Positions 21,134 through 30,250 of a stretch of DNA of 38,491 bases are shown one piece after another. Numbering within the stretch: position 1 is the stretch's first letter; each line of letters begins with the position of its first letter. Position numbers and translations under genes: made by a program. The notes below the pieces were generated by a model that saw only the letters and a program-made list of their open reading frames with translations, did no database searches and had not been told where the DNA came from. This DNA comes from a virus. The stretch is from the IMG/VR virus record IMGVR_UViG_3300029893_000036, positions 1 through 38,491 of that record; one strand, 5' to 3'.

Positions 21134-23140
21134 CTGTTCCCCGCCTTGTGCGGCTGCGTTAGTGCCCAGGAAGGTTGCCATCGTGCTCACCGCAGCGTGA
21201 CTACGTGGAGGCTGCTTTCCAAGTTTTACCAGTGTAGCCACTCCTTCGGGTGTTGTCAAGAGCTTGTCCATTGCGCTGAGGGCATCTGCTTCGAGGAACA
21301 TGGCCCACCTGAGCGCAGGCTGGCGGATGGGGGTTATTACGCTAACTTGGCCGACGTGCTTGGTCATACCCTCGGAGGCCATTTCCTTGACCTCATCTGG
21401 GGTCACGCCGCGAACGCTTCCAGGACGGCGGGCCGCGTCGGAGACGATCTCCATGAAGCGCTTGAACCCCTTGACATACGGCGCCTCGGGCACACCCTGC
21501 GACCGCGCAAGGCCAGCAAGCACATCCTCGAACCCTTTGGAGGTTTGGTCAAGCTGTCGTGGATCGCCGAAGGCTACGCGCAAGCGTTCCCCGATGTTAT
21601 CTGGCATACGGTTGTCGGTGGATTTCAGCGCGGTTGACACCTTCCCGGCAAGCCAGGACTTGGCCGCGTCTTGGTAAACCTCCGGTTGTCCAGCTTGGCG
21701 GAAGGCCTTTTCCAGGGTCAGGATTTCGGAGGAGGTTGCACCGGGAGTGGTGCCCTTTTCGAACACGCTGAATAGCTTTGTCTGCGGGGATTCAACCGCA
21801 TCGAGGGCTCCCGAGCGTCCGGCGATCCGTCCGACGACAGACTTCTTCATCGCGTCAACTGCCGGTGTTGCGGCTTGGTATGCAGCATTGGCTTTTCGAA
21901 TCGGCTCGAAGGCGTTGCCGAAGTCATCTCGCAGTTCGCTAATCTGCTTCCCCACCCACTTGGCGGCGCCAGCATCCAGCCCGCTCGTCGCGAGGTTCAC
22001 CGGCTTCAACCGCCCTGCGGCGTCCTTAAGGATTTCGTTCAGTTGCAGTGGCTCGGTGATGAAGCCCTCAGGTGTAACAAGCCGCTCCCGCAAGTCCATC
22101 AACATCTTCGACTTCGAGGTGTTCGGAACGGAGTTCGCGAGGTCGGTAAGCTTCTGGTAGGCCGCTGCAACCGCTGTTTCCGGCACGGTCAGTTGTCCAG
22201 ACTGCAGCAACCCGTCGTCATAGGCTTTTTGCCAAGCATTCGTGCGGGCACGCTTCACCGCGTCGATTGCTGCCGTTGCGGCTTCTTGGGCATTGTTCGC
22301 AAGTACTTGTGGCATACGAATCTGCCCAGGCAGGTTAGCCATCTGCTCTTCAATTCCGAAAGCGATTTGCTGAGGTTGCCTGCGAAGTTGTTCGGTGACA
22401 TTGCGGCCATGTCTGCTGTTCGCCAGCGCATCCACGTAAGCGTCGATGTTCGAGGCTCGCGGCATGGCTTGGCTGAGGTTGATCGGGATGCCAGCGGCTC
22501 GGGCAGCTTTCATTCGCTCGATTGCGACGGCAATGTCTTCTGGCCGTGCGTCGGCAAGGGCTTCGCGCGCAAGCGTTTTGCGATTGGTTTTCGCGGCTAT
22601 GAGGAGGCCTCCGGTCAGACCTCCGGCAAGCCCACCAGCCACGCGGGTCACTGCGTTGTCGCCGAGGGTGGCAGCTGCTGCTTCGCTTCCTGCTCCGGAG
22701 CTTGCACCGATCAATGCCGAGCGGACAGGGGCAACCAGCCCACCAGGGCTTGCGACGGCTCCGACAGTAGCTTCGCCGATATTGCCAATCACCTTGCCGG
22801 CTTTGGTTTTCGGTTCAACAGCTTCGCGGATAGCTTGGTCAGCTGCAGAGATTTCCTTGTAGGCAGGGATAGGGACTTTCGTCCATTCAGGGGTCGGCAT
22901 CCTTTCCTCCAGCCAATCCCCGGCCTGCATGACGAGTCGCGGAACCGAAGTCAGCCCGCCGTAGATCGACTTCCCGATCACGCGAGCGGTTTCTTCGAGA
23001 TCTGACGGCTCTTCCTTCGTGGCTGCTACTGGTGCTTGCTGAGCCTTCGACAGAATCGCCTGCAATGCCGCCCGCTGTTCCGGAGTCGGATTGTCCGGCA
23101 TATCCACCAGTGTCCCATCGGGCATTTTTACGACTGGCAT
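21107..23140 (-). CDS. Internal virion / DNA-ejection-type protein, 677 aa
   Basis: Large, mostly helical protein. It begins MPVVKMPDGTLVDMPDNPTP, a short beta motif common at the start of phage internal or structural proteins. Residues about 108-185 are Gly/Ala-rich and hydrophobic (GNIGEATVGAVASPGGLVAP, RVAGGLAGGLTGGLLIAAKT), suitable for membrane insertion during DNA delivery. The remainder is long helices without recognised motif; no transglycosylase signature is visible. Position between ejection-type genes and the fibre supports a role as an internal core protein. Its last eight residues come from the palindromic element. Confidence 0.65.
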   Translation of the reverse strand: MPVVKMPDGTLVDMPDNPTPEQRAALQAILSKAQQAPVAATKEEPSDLEETARVIGKSIYGGLTSVPRLVMQAGDWLEERMPTPEWTKVPIPAYKEISAADQAIREAVEPKTKAGKVIGNIGEATVGAVASPGGLVAPVRSALIGASSGAGSEAAAATLGDNAVTRVAGGLAGGLTGGLLIAAKTNRKTLAREALADARPEDIAVAIERMKAARAAGIPINLSQAMPRASNIDAYVDALANSRHGRNVTEQLRRQPQQIAFGIEEQMANLPGQIRMPQVLANNAQEAATAAIDAVKRARTNAWQKAYDDGLLQSGQLTVPETAVAAAYQKLTDLANSVPNTSKSKMLMDLRERLVTPEGFITEPLQLNEILKDAAGRLKPVNLATSGLDAGAAKWVGKQISELRDDFGNAFEPIRKANAAYQAATPAVDAMKKSVVGRIAGRSGALDAVESPQTKLFSVFEKGTTPGATSSEILTLEKAFRQAGQPEVYQDAAKSWLAGKVSTALKSTDNRMPDNIGERLRVAFGDPRQLDQTSKGFEDVLAGLARSQGVPEAPYVKGFKRFMEIVSDAARRPGSVRGVTPDEVKEMASEGMTKHVGQVSVITPIRQPALRWAMFLEADALSAMDKLLTTPEGVATLVKLGKQPPRSHAAVSTMATFLGTNAAAQGGEQNLPGITAE

Positions 23141-24453
23141 TATTGACCTCCGAAGTTTTTCAGGTACTGGTCAAGGGGGATCGGATTGCCAGGACCACTG
23201 CCGCCAGCATTAGCTGGAGTCGGGAAGCCCACCGTCGTCGGAGCCACATCCCACAGGCGAGCAGCCTCAGGGTAGTTCTTACGCAGGTTAGCTTCGACTT
23301 GGTTCGCGTATTGTATGTCCTGGGCCGCGCTGTTCCGTAGCATACTGATGATTTGCTGACGACCTTGCGGTGTGTTGATCAGTTGCGGGAATTGCTGTTC
23401 AAAGCGCTTGCGGTCTTCGTCCGTCATCGAGCGGCCGACACCGTTGCCGGCTGTCAGGACCTTCGCGACTTGCTGGGCAAGGATTGCGTTGTACTCTTCC
23501 GACCGGCCGAGTTTGTTCTGGTCCACAGGCACGCCGAGAGTTTGCGCAAAGGCTCCAATCGTGGTGGCGATATTCGCCGTCGGTCCGCTGAACACGCCCT
23601 TGTTGTTGAGCTCCTCAAGGCGGTTCGCCGCGAAAATCATCTGCTGGGCTTGCTGCTTCCCGATGCGGGCGCTGTTAATCAGCTCGGCTGTGGATTCTCC
23701 AAGCTTCTGCATCAGGGCGTGGTCGCCCCTGTTGACAGTGTTGTGGACAGTGACCTTCGGCGCGTTATCGAGTTTCTTGTATCCGGTTGCGCTTGTCTGG
23801 TACAGGTCGCCGCCGATGGTTTTGAGGTCGAACGGCTGCTGCCCCGACGGGTTGCCGGGGGTTGCGTAGTTTCCGCTGGAATCGAGCAGTACTTCACCCG
23901 GAGCAAATGCTTTGAGTTCGCGCTTCGGCTTCCAAGCCGCCGGGTTGCTGGTGTTCGCCAGCACGCTTTCCGGCGTAGCGATACTCAGCAGGTCCTTCGG
24001 CGTGAGCTGGTTCTTGCCTTCTTCCTTGAGCTGGTTCATTGCCAGATCGCGGAGGACAGGATGGTTGGATGCCAGCGCATCGAAGATTGCCTTCTTCCGG
24101 TCGCCAGGGACTTTGACCATCTGCGGTGTACCATCCTCGCCAGGAGCCATTGCCATCGACGGAGCCTCATAGCCCTGCATGGTTTTGTAATACTGCTCCA
24201 GCCCGCTCTTCAGTTCATCCCTATAGCGCTGGCTCAGCGCCGTGCGGTCAGCCTTAGCCTCGTCGGATTTCTTACCTGCGACGTAACCTTCAAGCAGCTT
24301 CGCCAGCACATTCACGACGGAGAGCTTCACCCCCGGCTGCTGCGGCATTTCCATCGGGCGAAGCGCGCTCGCCTGCAGCGCATCAGCAATCGCCTGCTTC
24401 CGCTTGATAGCATCGGCTTCGGTTTCGAAGTCATATGTCGGCATCATTGGCAC
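23140..24453 (-). CDS. Internal virion / tail-associated protein, 437 aa
   Basis: No hydrophobic segment; N-terminus MPMMPTYDFETEADAIKRKQ is helical, followed by a long charged helix (about 55-95) with KSDEAKADRTALSQRYRDEL, then a mid-region with beta-turns (GGDLYQTSATGYKKL) and a helical end with QQMIFAANRLEELNNKGVFS, a pattern similar to internal or ejection proteins of podoviruses. Its ATG overlaps the next gene's region in the TAATG style with the 677-aa gene. Function inferred from size, position and helix content. Confidence 0.6.
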   Translation of the reverse strand: MPMMPTYDFETEADAIKRKQAIADALQASALRPMEMPQQPGVKLSVVNVLAKLLEGYVAGKKSDEAKADRTALSQRYRDELKSGLEQYYKTMQGYEAPSMAMAPGEDGTPQMVKVPGDRKKAIFDALASNHPVLRDLAMNQLKEEGKNQLTPKDLLSIATPESVLANTSNPAAWKPKRELKAFAPGEVLLDSSGNYATPGNPSGQQPFDLKTIGGDLYQTSATGYKKLDNAPKVTVHNTVNRGDHALMQKLGESTAELINSARIGKQQAQQMIFAANRLEELNNKGVFSGPTANIATTIGAFAQTLGVPVDQNKLGRSEEYNAILAQQVAKVLTAGNGVGRSMTDEDRKRFEQQFPQLINTPQGRQQIISMLRNSAAQDIQYANQVEANLRKNYPEAARLWDVAPTTVGFPTPANAGGSGPGNPIPLDQYLKNFGGQ

Positions 24454-24464
24454 AGTAAGCTCCT

Positions 24465-24504
24465 TTATCCGTGGGTATTACTCTGCGGTAATACATGGGT
24501 GTTT
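24465..24504. repeat. 40-bp palindromic element, copy 6
   Basis: Left arm TTATCCGTGGGTATTAC, loop TCTGCG (24482-24487), right arm GTAATACATGGGTGTTT. The core stem GTATTAC/GTAATAC is perfect. It encodes the end of the 112-aa gene (stop 24465-24467) in a different frame from the other gene-end copies. Confidence 0.8.
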
Positions 24505-24803
24505 TTCCGCAGGGCAAACGGCGCAGTCCCTGTCAGGTACAAGTGGCGGACGTTGCCGGTGTTGAACACGTCTTCGTCGCGGGGATAGACCTCCAGCGCG
24601 TCGTAGTCTCCGAAACCGCAATCCCGCTTCACAGCCATCAGGTCTTCCCAGGACAATGGTGCGTCGGAATAGTCTGTCCGCGCAACGGACAACCGCCAGA
24701 CTTCACCTTGCTTGAACAAACTCGCCACAAACTCAGGGGAATGCCATGCTGCAACAGCACTCTCCCCAAGCGGGCTTTGATGATTAGGGACGACTTGTTC
24801 CAT
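24465..24803 (-). CDS. DUF7694-like conserved phage protein, 112 aa
   Basis: Start 24803 (MEQVVPNHQSPLGESAVAAW). The body WRLSVARTDYSDAPLSWEDL, then GDYDALEVYPRDEDVFN, and NVRHLYLTGTAPFALR matches the W-x-L-S-V-x-R-x-D ... LSWEDLMxxKRxxGxGDxDAxEVYPxxxDVVN...RHL pattern of phage DUF7694 proteins. These are common near structural genes, and their role is unknown. The final 14 residues are encoded by a palindromic element, so the original C-terminus may have ended near FALR. It starts one base after the end of the 488-aa gene. Confidence 0.75.
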   Translation of the reverse strand: MEQVVPNHQSPLGESAVAAWHSPEFVASLFKQGEVWRLSVARTDYSDAPLSWEDLMAVKRDCGFGDYDALEVYPRDEDVFNTGNVRHLYLTGTAPFALRKNTHVLPQSNTHG

Positions 24804-24804
24804 G

Positions 24805-26271
24805 TTAGAACAACGCCGCAAGACCGGCAAACGTGCCTGCCGGAGCCCTCATCACTGCACCGCCGAGGCTTGCCAAGCCCCCCAGCATCGCGTTGTTTGA
24901 CCCAACGCCAGCTTGGTAATTCGCCAAATCCCCTTGATAGGAGTTGTACACCGACTGTGCGATCGGACTTGCCCCGACCTGTGCCCCACTGTTCGTGGAG
25001 CCGAAGTTCGGCATCTGCGCCTGTGCGCCAGTCCGCAATGCGTTCAGTTCATTGAGAATCTGATTCCGCACAGCAATTGTGTTGTTGAACTGGTCCTGGT
25101 TGTTCATGCGCTCCATGTTGAACTGGTTCGCCGTAGAATTGTCCTTCGCAGTTTCCTGCGCCGTTTCCGCTCCATACCAGTTCCGACTTGCCGTGTCCAG
25201 CCCATTAGAGATTCCGGCCAAAGCCGCGGCTTCCTGTGTCGGCAGTGTGCGAAGGGTGTTGGCTTCGTTGACGCCTTGCTGACGAGCCTGCAGGCCCATG
25301 TTGAACAAACGCTGCATCGCTTCATCGCTACCAGTGATGGCATCGTTCATTGCAGAGGCGTAGGCATCATTACGCGCGTTGTTAAAGTTTTGCAACTCGC
25401 GATTGTAAGCCTCACTGCCCTGCGTGATCCCCTGCGCAGCAAGACTGGAAATCAACTGATCCTGAGCCTGGGAGAACCGGGGGTCGAGGCGGGCAGTCGC
25501 ACGACTATACAGCGCATCTTCAACTGCCTTTCGGGTACTCTCGTCGGCAGTCGGCATCGCCGGCGCGGAGTTGTAGTTGAAGTCCTGACCGTAGAGGTTG
25601 CGCAGGCGGGAAAGCTGCTCCGCCATACCTTCACGCCCGGTGGCGGCGAGTTCAGTTGACCCTTGCAGAGAAGGTTGTAGGCTGGTGTAGCGACCATTGA
25701 CGCCTGCGCGAATACCGTTAATGTCGACAGGGTTGACACCGTTGAGCGGCTGCGACAACGTGTTCGTCGTGTTTGTCAGCGCACTGTCAATCGCTCCCTG
25801 CAACCCTTGGCTCGTGGCAAGGCTGGAGTCCAGCAAGGACTGAATACGAGGGTCAAGCGTGACGGTGGAAGTCCAGGCATCCGGGTTGTAGCCAAAGTCT
25901 TCCTTTTTCGGGGCTGTCGGTGCAGTGCCAGTGAACTGCTGCTGAGGTTGGTACCACCAGCCACCGTCACCAATCCCATAGCCCTGGCTCTGGCTTTGAT
26001 TGTTGTTGAAGTTCGACAGCGCGGTGTTGTAGTTCCCGAGCTGCTCGTTATACAACTGCAGAGCCTGGTTGTAACCTTGCTCGTTCCAGTCATTTCCGCC
26101 ACGCGCCCAAGTCAAATTCCCCCAAGGCGTCTGCTGGTTTGCACGGTTGAGGGCAGTAGTAATCCGAGCCGCGTCGATGTTGGCGGCGCCTTGTGCATTG
26201 GCAGTTGCGATTGGATCGGGAGGCGGCGGAGCGTCGTTACCGCCGAAGATTGCATCTACGATTCCACCCAT
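24805..26271 (-). CDS. Glutamine/asparagine-rich internal virion protein, 488 aa
   Basis: Starts MGGIVDAIFGGNDAPPPPDP and ends with a Gly/Ala hydrophobic stretch (MLGGLASLGGAVMRAPAGTF). The whole protein is rich in Gln, Asn, Ala and Thr, mainly helical with repeated ExNxQ-type runs (LYNEQLGNYNTALSNFNNNQ), like podovirus ejection or tail-associated proteins. No enzyme motif. It overlaps the GNAT-like gene by 16 bp and belongs to the same late block as the two other large internal proteins. Could also be a tail needle or knob component. Confidence 0.6.
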   Translation of the reverse strand: MGGIVDAIFGGNDAPPPPDPIATANAQGAANIDAARITTALNRANQQTPWGNLTWARGGNDWNEQGYNQALQLYNEQLGNYNTALSNFNNNQSQSQGYGIGDGGWWYQPQQQFTGTAPTAPKKEDFGYNPDAWTSTVTLDPRIQSLLDSSLATSQGLQGAIDSALTNTTNTLSQPLNGVNPVDINGIRAGVNGRYTSLQPSLQGSTELAATGREGMAEQLSRLRNLYGQDFNYNSAPAMPTADESTRKAVEDALYSRATARLDPRFSQAQDQLISSLAAQGITQGSEAYNRELQNFNNARNDAYASAMNDAITGSDEAMQRLFNMGLQARQQGVNEANTLRTLPTQEAAALAGISNGLDTASRNWYGAETAQETAKDNSTANQFNMERMNNQDQFNNTIAVRNQILNELNALRTGAQAQMPNFGSTNSGAQVGASPIAQSVYNSYQGDLANYQAGVGSNNAMLGGLASLGGAVMRAPAGTFAGLAALF

Positions 26272-26660
26272 TTACATTCCCCTTTGCTCATTCCAAACAT
26301 CAGCAAATCTCCAAAATCGAAGCCTCTGAGGCAACCTTCGAGGCGGAACCCTGTTTTTGCGGCCAGGCGCTGACACAGGGTATTCGACGCTTCGATTGAG
26401 GCTGTCAGGCGGCTTACCTGGAGCGTGATAAAACCGTGAAAAAACATCCTGCGGCAGAACTCCGGCGTGAACCAGTGCTTTGCCGCAGCCGCGATGTGCA
26501 AATTGCTGTTTCCCCGGCAGGGAGGGGTGAAAACTGCCACCCCGGCAATCTGACCATCGTCAGTTAAACTCATAATTCCGGTCGTACCACCGGGAAAGGA
26601 CAATCCTAACGCAGTTTCTGCGAACTTGAGGGCTTCAGGAGTGAGGTCCGCGACCTTCAC
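26256..26660 (-). CDS. GNAT-fold acetyltransferase-like protein with GTG start, 134 aa
   Basis: GGAGG lies 6 nt before a GTG (26658-26660), giving (M)KVADLTPEALKFAETALG; the longer ATG frame at 26702 has no ribosome-binding site and lies inside the nozzle gene. The core resembles GNAT proteins: GIMSLTDDGQIAGVAVFTPP (strand pair), RLTASIEASNTLCQRLAAKTGFRLEGCLRG (conserved helix and GFRxEG strand). T7 gp13, also in a virion assembly cluster, has a similar fold. Whether it acetylates or is a dead structural helper is unknown. Confidence 0.7.
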   Translation of the reverse strand: MKVADLTPEALKFAETALGLSFPGGTTGIMSLTDDGQIAGVAVFTPPCRGNSNLHIAAAAKHWFTPEFCRRMFFHGFITLQVSRLTASIEASNTLCQRLAAKTGFRLEGCLRGFDFGDLLMFGMSKGECKWVES

Positions 26661-28246
26661 AGCATACCTCCGCGCTGAATGATCAAGTCCGTAGCAATCC
26701 ATGTCATGTTAATGCCTTTGGTTGTCACGCGCAAGCGCACAGCGAGGGCATAGCCTGGTTTGTGGAAAACTGATCGCCACTTCGCCACGGTGGAAGCTCC
26801 GGAAGACCAATAGGCTTCGTCCCACTTCGATTGGTCCCAACGGGATTGGAACTGAACGTAGGTGATGGCAGAGCCAGTGATTGGGTCGGTTTCGTCGTAG
26901 TCAGTATCGACTCCGACTTTGAGCTTCAACGAAGCATTGGTCGTGACGATTGGTCGAACGAGCTTGACATGATTCATCGCCCCACGAGTCGGGTAGGTAA
27001 AGGCAGTTTTGGCTGTTGCGTCAATAGGCTTGCCGACGTCGTCAGTCCCGGTCCAGGCTTGGTAAACCTTGTTGTGGAGGGCGAAGTAGAGCTTACCGTC
27101 GTGCGGTGCCCAGACTTCCGCAGGCATTCCGACGAAGCGCGTCCAGGCACCCGTTTGCGTGTTCATTGCAAATTGGTAGCTGTAGACGGAGTTAATGTCG
27201 TGCCGGCTGAGCACCGGGACATTGACCAGCAGCATGGTGGCTTCCGGGAACATCACCGGCTGCCAGCCGTAAAGGCCGGAGAATGTCTGCGTGTAGTCAA
27301 CCCAGGCACGGGAGATTTTGTCACTCACAGCGGCGCGACGGTCGACAGTAGCAGACTGCAGCGCCTTCGACAGCGGGTAGAGCCCTTGGACTGTGAGCAG
27401 GCACAGATCGCCCCCGACCCTTACAAGGCATCGTTTTGACATAGGCTTGCCAACGTAGTAGATGCCCTTGAGGGACCACGCGGAAGCACTGGAAGGATCG
27501 GTGCCAGTGTAGACGGCGACTTCGCCTTCGGAGGTGACAGCTGCAAAATAGTCCTCCGGGCCGTTGCCGCCGTCGAGGGTCCAAGCATCCGTCGCCACCA
27601 GATAACCCCCACGACGGAACAAGGCTCCGAGGGGGAACTCCGAGGCCGAGCCAGCGACACTGTTCACCGGCAGATACCAGAATGACAGGGAGTTCTTAAC
27701 CGTGAAAAACAATCGAGATTTGAACAGGCTGACGTTGGTAATGTCTGCGGAAATGACGCCGGACAGTGCCGGAGTGGATAAGGCATCCAGCACAGTCCAC
27801 GCCGCTCCATCGAAGTACCGGGACTTGTCCACGCCATTGCAGCACCAGAGAAAGCTCCCGCCAGACGTGGTGATGTTCACTGACTGCCATTCAGCGTTGG
27901 TCGCTGCGCTGGAAGCGGCATCAATCGTACCGCCTGCCGTCACGTCATACAGCCCGTCATTCGCACCTGCAAAAAGCTTGGCCGCTCCATTGGCGGCCTT
28001 GAAGGAAAGGAGGGAACGGATATTGCGAGGACTGCCGGGTTCTGTGTCTGCGGGGATTGTTGCGAGCAGCGCACTCCCTGGGCGCAGCATCACGTCGCTG
28101 GTGCGCGGGAAGAAGTTATCCAGAAACACAGCATCTTGAGCAGGCATATCCGCAATCGGATCGCGGGCGTTCCAGCCACCAACTGGTGCTGGAATGTTTT
28201 TACCTGCCGAAGTTGGCGCGGCAGCCGATTTCATGACTTGGCGCAT
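26657..28246 (-). CDS. Beta-propeller-like tail nozzle protein, 529 aa
   Basis: Predicted distal short-tail protein (gp12-like of T7 by position and pattern). Begins with a loop typical of these proteins: PVGGWNARDPIADMPAQDAV, then LDNFFPRTSDVMLRPGSALL. The body consists of many short strands with W/Y and G turns (AYWSS, WSLKGIYYVGKPMSKR, LYPLSKAL), as in six- or eight-bladed propellers. It sits immediately after the adaptor gene, the usual order in podoviruses. Ends IIQRGGML. Its length and neighbours agree with a nozzle; an alternative is a tail-associated hub. Confidence 0.75.
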   Translation of the reverse strand: MRQVMKSAAAPTSAGKNIPAPVGGWNARDPIADMPAQDAVFLDNFFPRTSDVMLRPGSALLATIPADTEPGSPRNIRSLLSFKAANGAAKLFAGANDGLYDVTAGGTIDAASSAATNAEWQSVNITTSGGSFLWCCNGVDKSRYFDGAAWTVLDALSTPALSGVISADITNVSLFKSRLFFTVKNSLSFWYLPVNSVAGSASEFPLGALFRRGGYLVATDAWTLDGGNGPEDYFAAVTSEGEVAVYTGTDPSSASAWSLKGIYYVGKPMSKRCLVRVGGDLCLLTVQGLYPLSKALQSATVDRRAAVSDKISRAWVDYTQTFSGLYGWQPVMFPEATMLLVNVPVLSRHDINSVYSYQFAMNTQTGAWTRFVGMPAEVWAPHDGKLYFALHNKVYQAWTGTDDVGKPIDATAKTAFTYPTRGAMNHVKLVRPIVTTNASLKLKVGVDTDYDETDPITGSAITYVQFQSRWDQSKWDEAYWSSGASTVAKWRSVFHKPGYALAVRLRVTTKGINMTWIATDLIIQRGGML

Positions 28247-28965
28247 TAGGAGATACTCCAGTTACCTGCCGGGACAAAGACACCTGGTTGGATCATGCCG
28301 GAGCCTTCATTCATGGACATGGGTTGCTTGGTGCCGTCGGCGCCAGCGGCCTCGGCAACGGCAGCTTCATACAGCCGGAACGATTCCATGTAGGGCAAGC
28401 CTTTTTCCTCCTTCCAACGCCACCGCAGGCCGAGAAGGAGCAGGGTCTTGTCGAGCAGGAACGTGTCATCGTCGCGAGTGAAGAAGGCCTTTGCCGTCGG
28501 CGTGGCTGTGGAATTGTCCTGCACGACACCTTCGGAGGCATATTCGAAGGCCATCGTGTGGCCTGCCGGCATGTCGGGGATGATCTTCAACCGACCTTGC
28601 TGCACGCGGTACTGGTAGAAGGGGCCGGACATGGGCAGGGCTTGCAGCACTTGCCACTGCTGCGGAGAGCGGGGGCCGAAGACCGGGAGTCGGCGCGTCC
28701 GGTCGAAGATTGTCTCGTTGAGAATCTTCAGAAAAGCGTTCGGAGCGAGGTCGCTAAGCAGGCCCTGGTCAGACCCTGCGGCGCTGGAAAACACCGTTTC
28801 ATACTGCAAATCGGTCCAGGAATGCCGGCGGACAAGGTCTTCGCAGATTTCATTCGCCAGCCCGACGATCTGGATGAGCTGGTCATCTTGCGACGACATG
28901 ACGATGAGGGGGACTGTCAGACCTTGGCGCTGGCAGAACTCCTGAACGATTTGCAGCAGGGTCAT
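28246..28965 (-). CDS. Head-tail adaptor (P22 gp4-like), 239 aa
   Basis: Starts MTLLQIVQEFCQRQGLTVP, then SSQDDQLIQIVGLANEICED, and RHSWTDLQYETVF, the helix-turn-beta pattern of podovirus tail accessory/adaptor proteins which bind the portal. The middle has LPMSGPFYQYRVQQGRLKII, and the end is helix-rich (LLLLGLRWRWKEEKGLPYME). It immediately precedes the nozzle gene (overlap of one base) and follows the coiled-coil protein, the normal order for portal ring extension. Confident by pattern and context. Confidence 0.8.
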   Translation of the reverse strand: MTLLQIVQEFCQRQGLTVPLIVMSSQDDQLIQIVGLANEICEDLVRRHSWTDLQYETVFSSAAGSDQGLLSDLAPNAFLKILNETIFDRTRRLPVFGPRSPQQWQVLQALPMSGPFYQYRVQQGRLKIIPDMPAGHTMAFEYASEGVVQDNSTATPTAKAFFTRDDDTFLLDKTLLLLGLRWRWKEEKGLPYMESFRLYEAAVAEAAGADGTKQPMSMNEGSGMIQPGVFVPAGNWSIS

Positions 28966-28974
28966 GATAACTCC

Positions 28975-29592
28975 TTAGAGCTTTTGAGGCTTGGCGGCGG
29001 GCTTGCCCCCGGACAGTGCGTCAACCTTCGCGGCCAGTTCGCGGAGTTGGGTTTCGAGCTGCTCGTTGCGAGCCTGGAGGTTCTCGTTCGCGGCTTTAAG
29101 GGCGGAGAGTTCTTCGCTGGCCTTGCCGGTCGAACCAGCACTGGTCAACCAGTCAATGGCGCGCTGCTTGAGCGCACGGCCACCCATACCAATACGGGCC
29201 AAGACTTCTTCGTTGGCCGCAGCCAGGTCTTCAACCGACCGCACATGCAGGGACAGGAGAGTCTTGACCTGCGACGGCGACAGCGGCGGCCAGTCCGTGA
29301 TCGGGGTGCCGTTCGGCGGAGCTTCGCGACCTTCGCACCAGTCCTTGTAGACTTCCTTGAATGCGTTCAGCCATTCGCGAGGGCAGCGACCTTCCGCCAC
29401 ATCCTGCTTGAGCTTGTCGAACCATTCGTCGGCTTTACGCTCGATGCAGTCCTTGGACCCCATCGGGGTAATCAGAGCGTAGTGAACATCCCGGCCAACG
29501 TAGTGACCGGCGTCGATTGATGCTTGACGGTCTTCCTCAGCCCGGACTTCAAACCGGACAAACGGGGGCCGTTCTTCGAGTTTCTGTATCAT
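28975..29592 (-). CDS. Late protein with helix-hairpin-helix-like and coiled-coil parts, 205 aa
   Basis: N-terminal half is Trp- and acid-rich (about 1-100: VRFEVRAEEDRQASIDAGHY, IERKADEWFDKLKQDVAEGR). Residues 108-145 read SPSQVKTLLSLHVRSVEDLA then ANEEVLARIGMGGRALKQRA, which looks like a DNA- or protein-binding helix-hairpin-helix. Residues 155-195 form a coiled coil (ELSALKAANENLQARNEQLE). The leader has GTGGGAG as ribosome-binding site, similar to the right arm of the palindromic elements. Position between decoration protein and adaptor suggests a virion or assembly role. Family unknown. Confidence 0.65.
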   Translation of the reverse strand: MIQKLEERPPFVRFEVRAEEDRQASIDAGHYVGRDVHYALITPMGSKDCIERKADEWFDKLKQDVAEGRCPREWLNAFKEVYKDWCEGREAPPNGTPITDWPPLSPSQVKTLLSLHVRSVEDLAAANEEVLARIGMGGRALKQRAIDWLTSAGSTGKASEELSALKAANENLQARNEQLETQLRELAAKVDALSGGKPAAKPQKL

Positions 29593-29630
29593 TATCTAAC
29601 TCCCACAGTTAGTGATAGGAACCTCCCACC

Positions 29631-29658
29631 AAAAAACCCCAGGGCCGAAGCCCTGAGG
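29631..29658 (-). terminator. Terminator after the decoration protein gene
   Basis: On the minus strand, CCTCAGGGC-TTCG-GCCCTGGGG is followed by TTTTTT. The stem with stable UUCG tetraloop is standard for partial termination. It probably lowers expression of downstream tail genes relative to capsid and decoration genes. Confidence 0.85.
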
Positions 29659-29682
29659 AAACACCGTGGGAGGTGAAAGGTG

Positions 29683-30168
29683 TTAGCCGTTAGCGTTAGC
29701 CGACGGGTAAGCGAGCTGGCAGACGGCAAAGCCGGCGGCCGGGGTGCCGATCGCGGTCTTGCTGCGGATGCCGTCGATCTTGTCGCCAGCGACAACTGCG
29801 TCGTCCGGGGTGCCTGCGGTGGCAGTCCAGTAGACGTTGGCACCGGCGGCGAAGGCTGCGGCAACCTTCACAACTGCCGAACCGGCGATCTGGTACCAGC
29901 CATACTGGTTCTCCCCGTTTGCAGACATTGCGATGCCGACAGGACCGCGGTCGCCAGCAACACCACGCTTGGTCGTGTTCGCGTAAGTGTCGTAGATGAC
30001 AGCTTCACCAACAGCGGTGGAAGCCAGGCCCTTGAGGTAGACGAACTCACCCTCACCGAACGTCGGGTCAAAAGCCTTGACACGCGTGCCGATTGGATGC
30101 TTCTGGACAGTGGAAGTGGCCGCTATCGGCTGCATACCGACTTTGGGATCAACAAAAGCATAAGCCAT
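29683..30168 (-). CDS. Capsid decoration/stabilising protein, 161 aa
   Basis: A strong AAGGAG precedes ATG 30168. The sequence (MAYAFVDPKVGMQPIAATST...) is rich in Ala, Gly, Val and Thr with short strands: PIGTRVKAFDPTFGEGEFVY, RGPVGIAMSANGENQYGWYQ, AVVKVAAAFAAGANVYWTAT. This beta-barrel-like, low-charge composition and its place directly downstream of the major capsid gene, with a terminator after it, are typical of phage decoration (cement) proteins. Not a certain family match, but the context is strong. Confidence 0.75.
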   Translation of the reverse strand: MAYAFVDPKVGMQPIAATSTVQKHPIGTRVKAFDPTFGEGEFVYLKGLASTAVGEAVIYDTYANTTKRGVAGDRGPVGIAMSANGENQYGWYQIAGSAVVKVAAAFAAGANVYWTATAGTPDDAVVAGDKIDGIRSKTAIGTPAAGFAVCQLAYPSANANG

Positions 30169-30197
30169 GATAAAACTCCTTGAAAAGTGACTTGTCG

Positions 30198-30237
30198 ATT
30201 CTCCCCCGGATTACTTTGTGGTAATACCGGGGGAATT
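30198..30237. repeat. 40-bp palindromic element, copy 7
   Basis: Left arm ATTCTCCCCCGGATTAC, loop TTTGTG (30215-30220), right arm GTAATACCGGGGGAATT. It is intergenic between capsid and decoration genes, with the CCCCCGG/CCGGGGG and ATTAC/GTAAT pairs perfect and one bulged A. Confidence 0.85.
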
Positions 30238-30250
30238 CCGGTTGCCAGGC

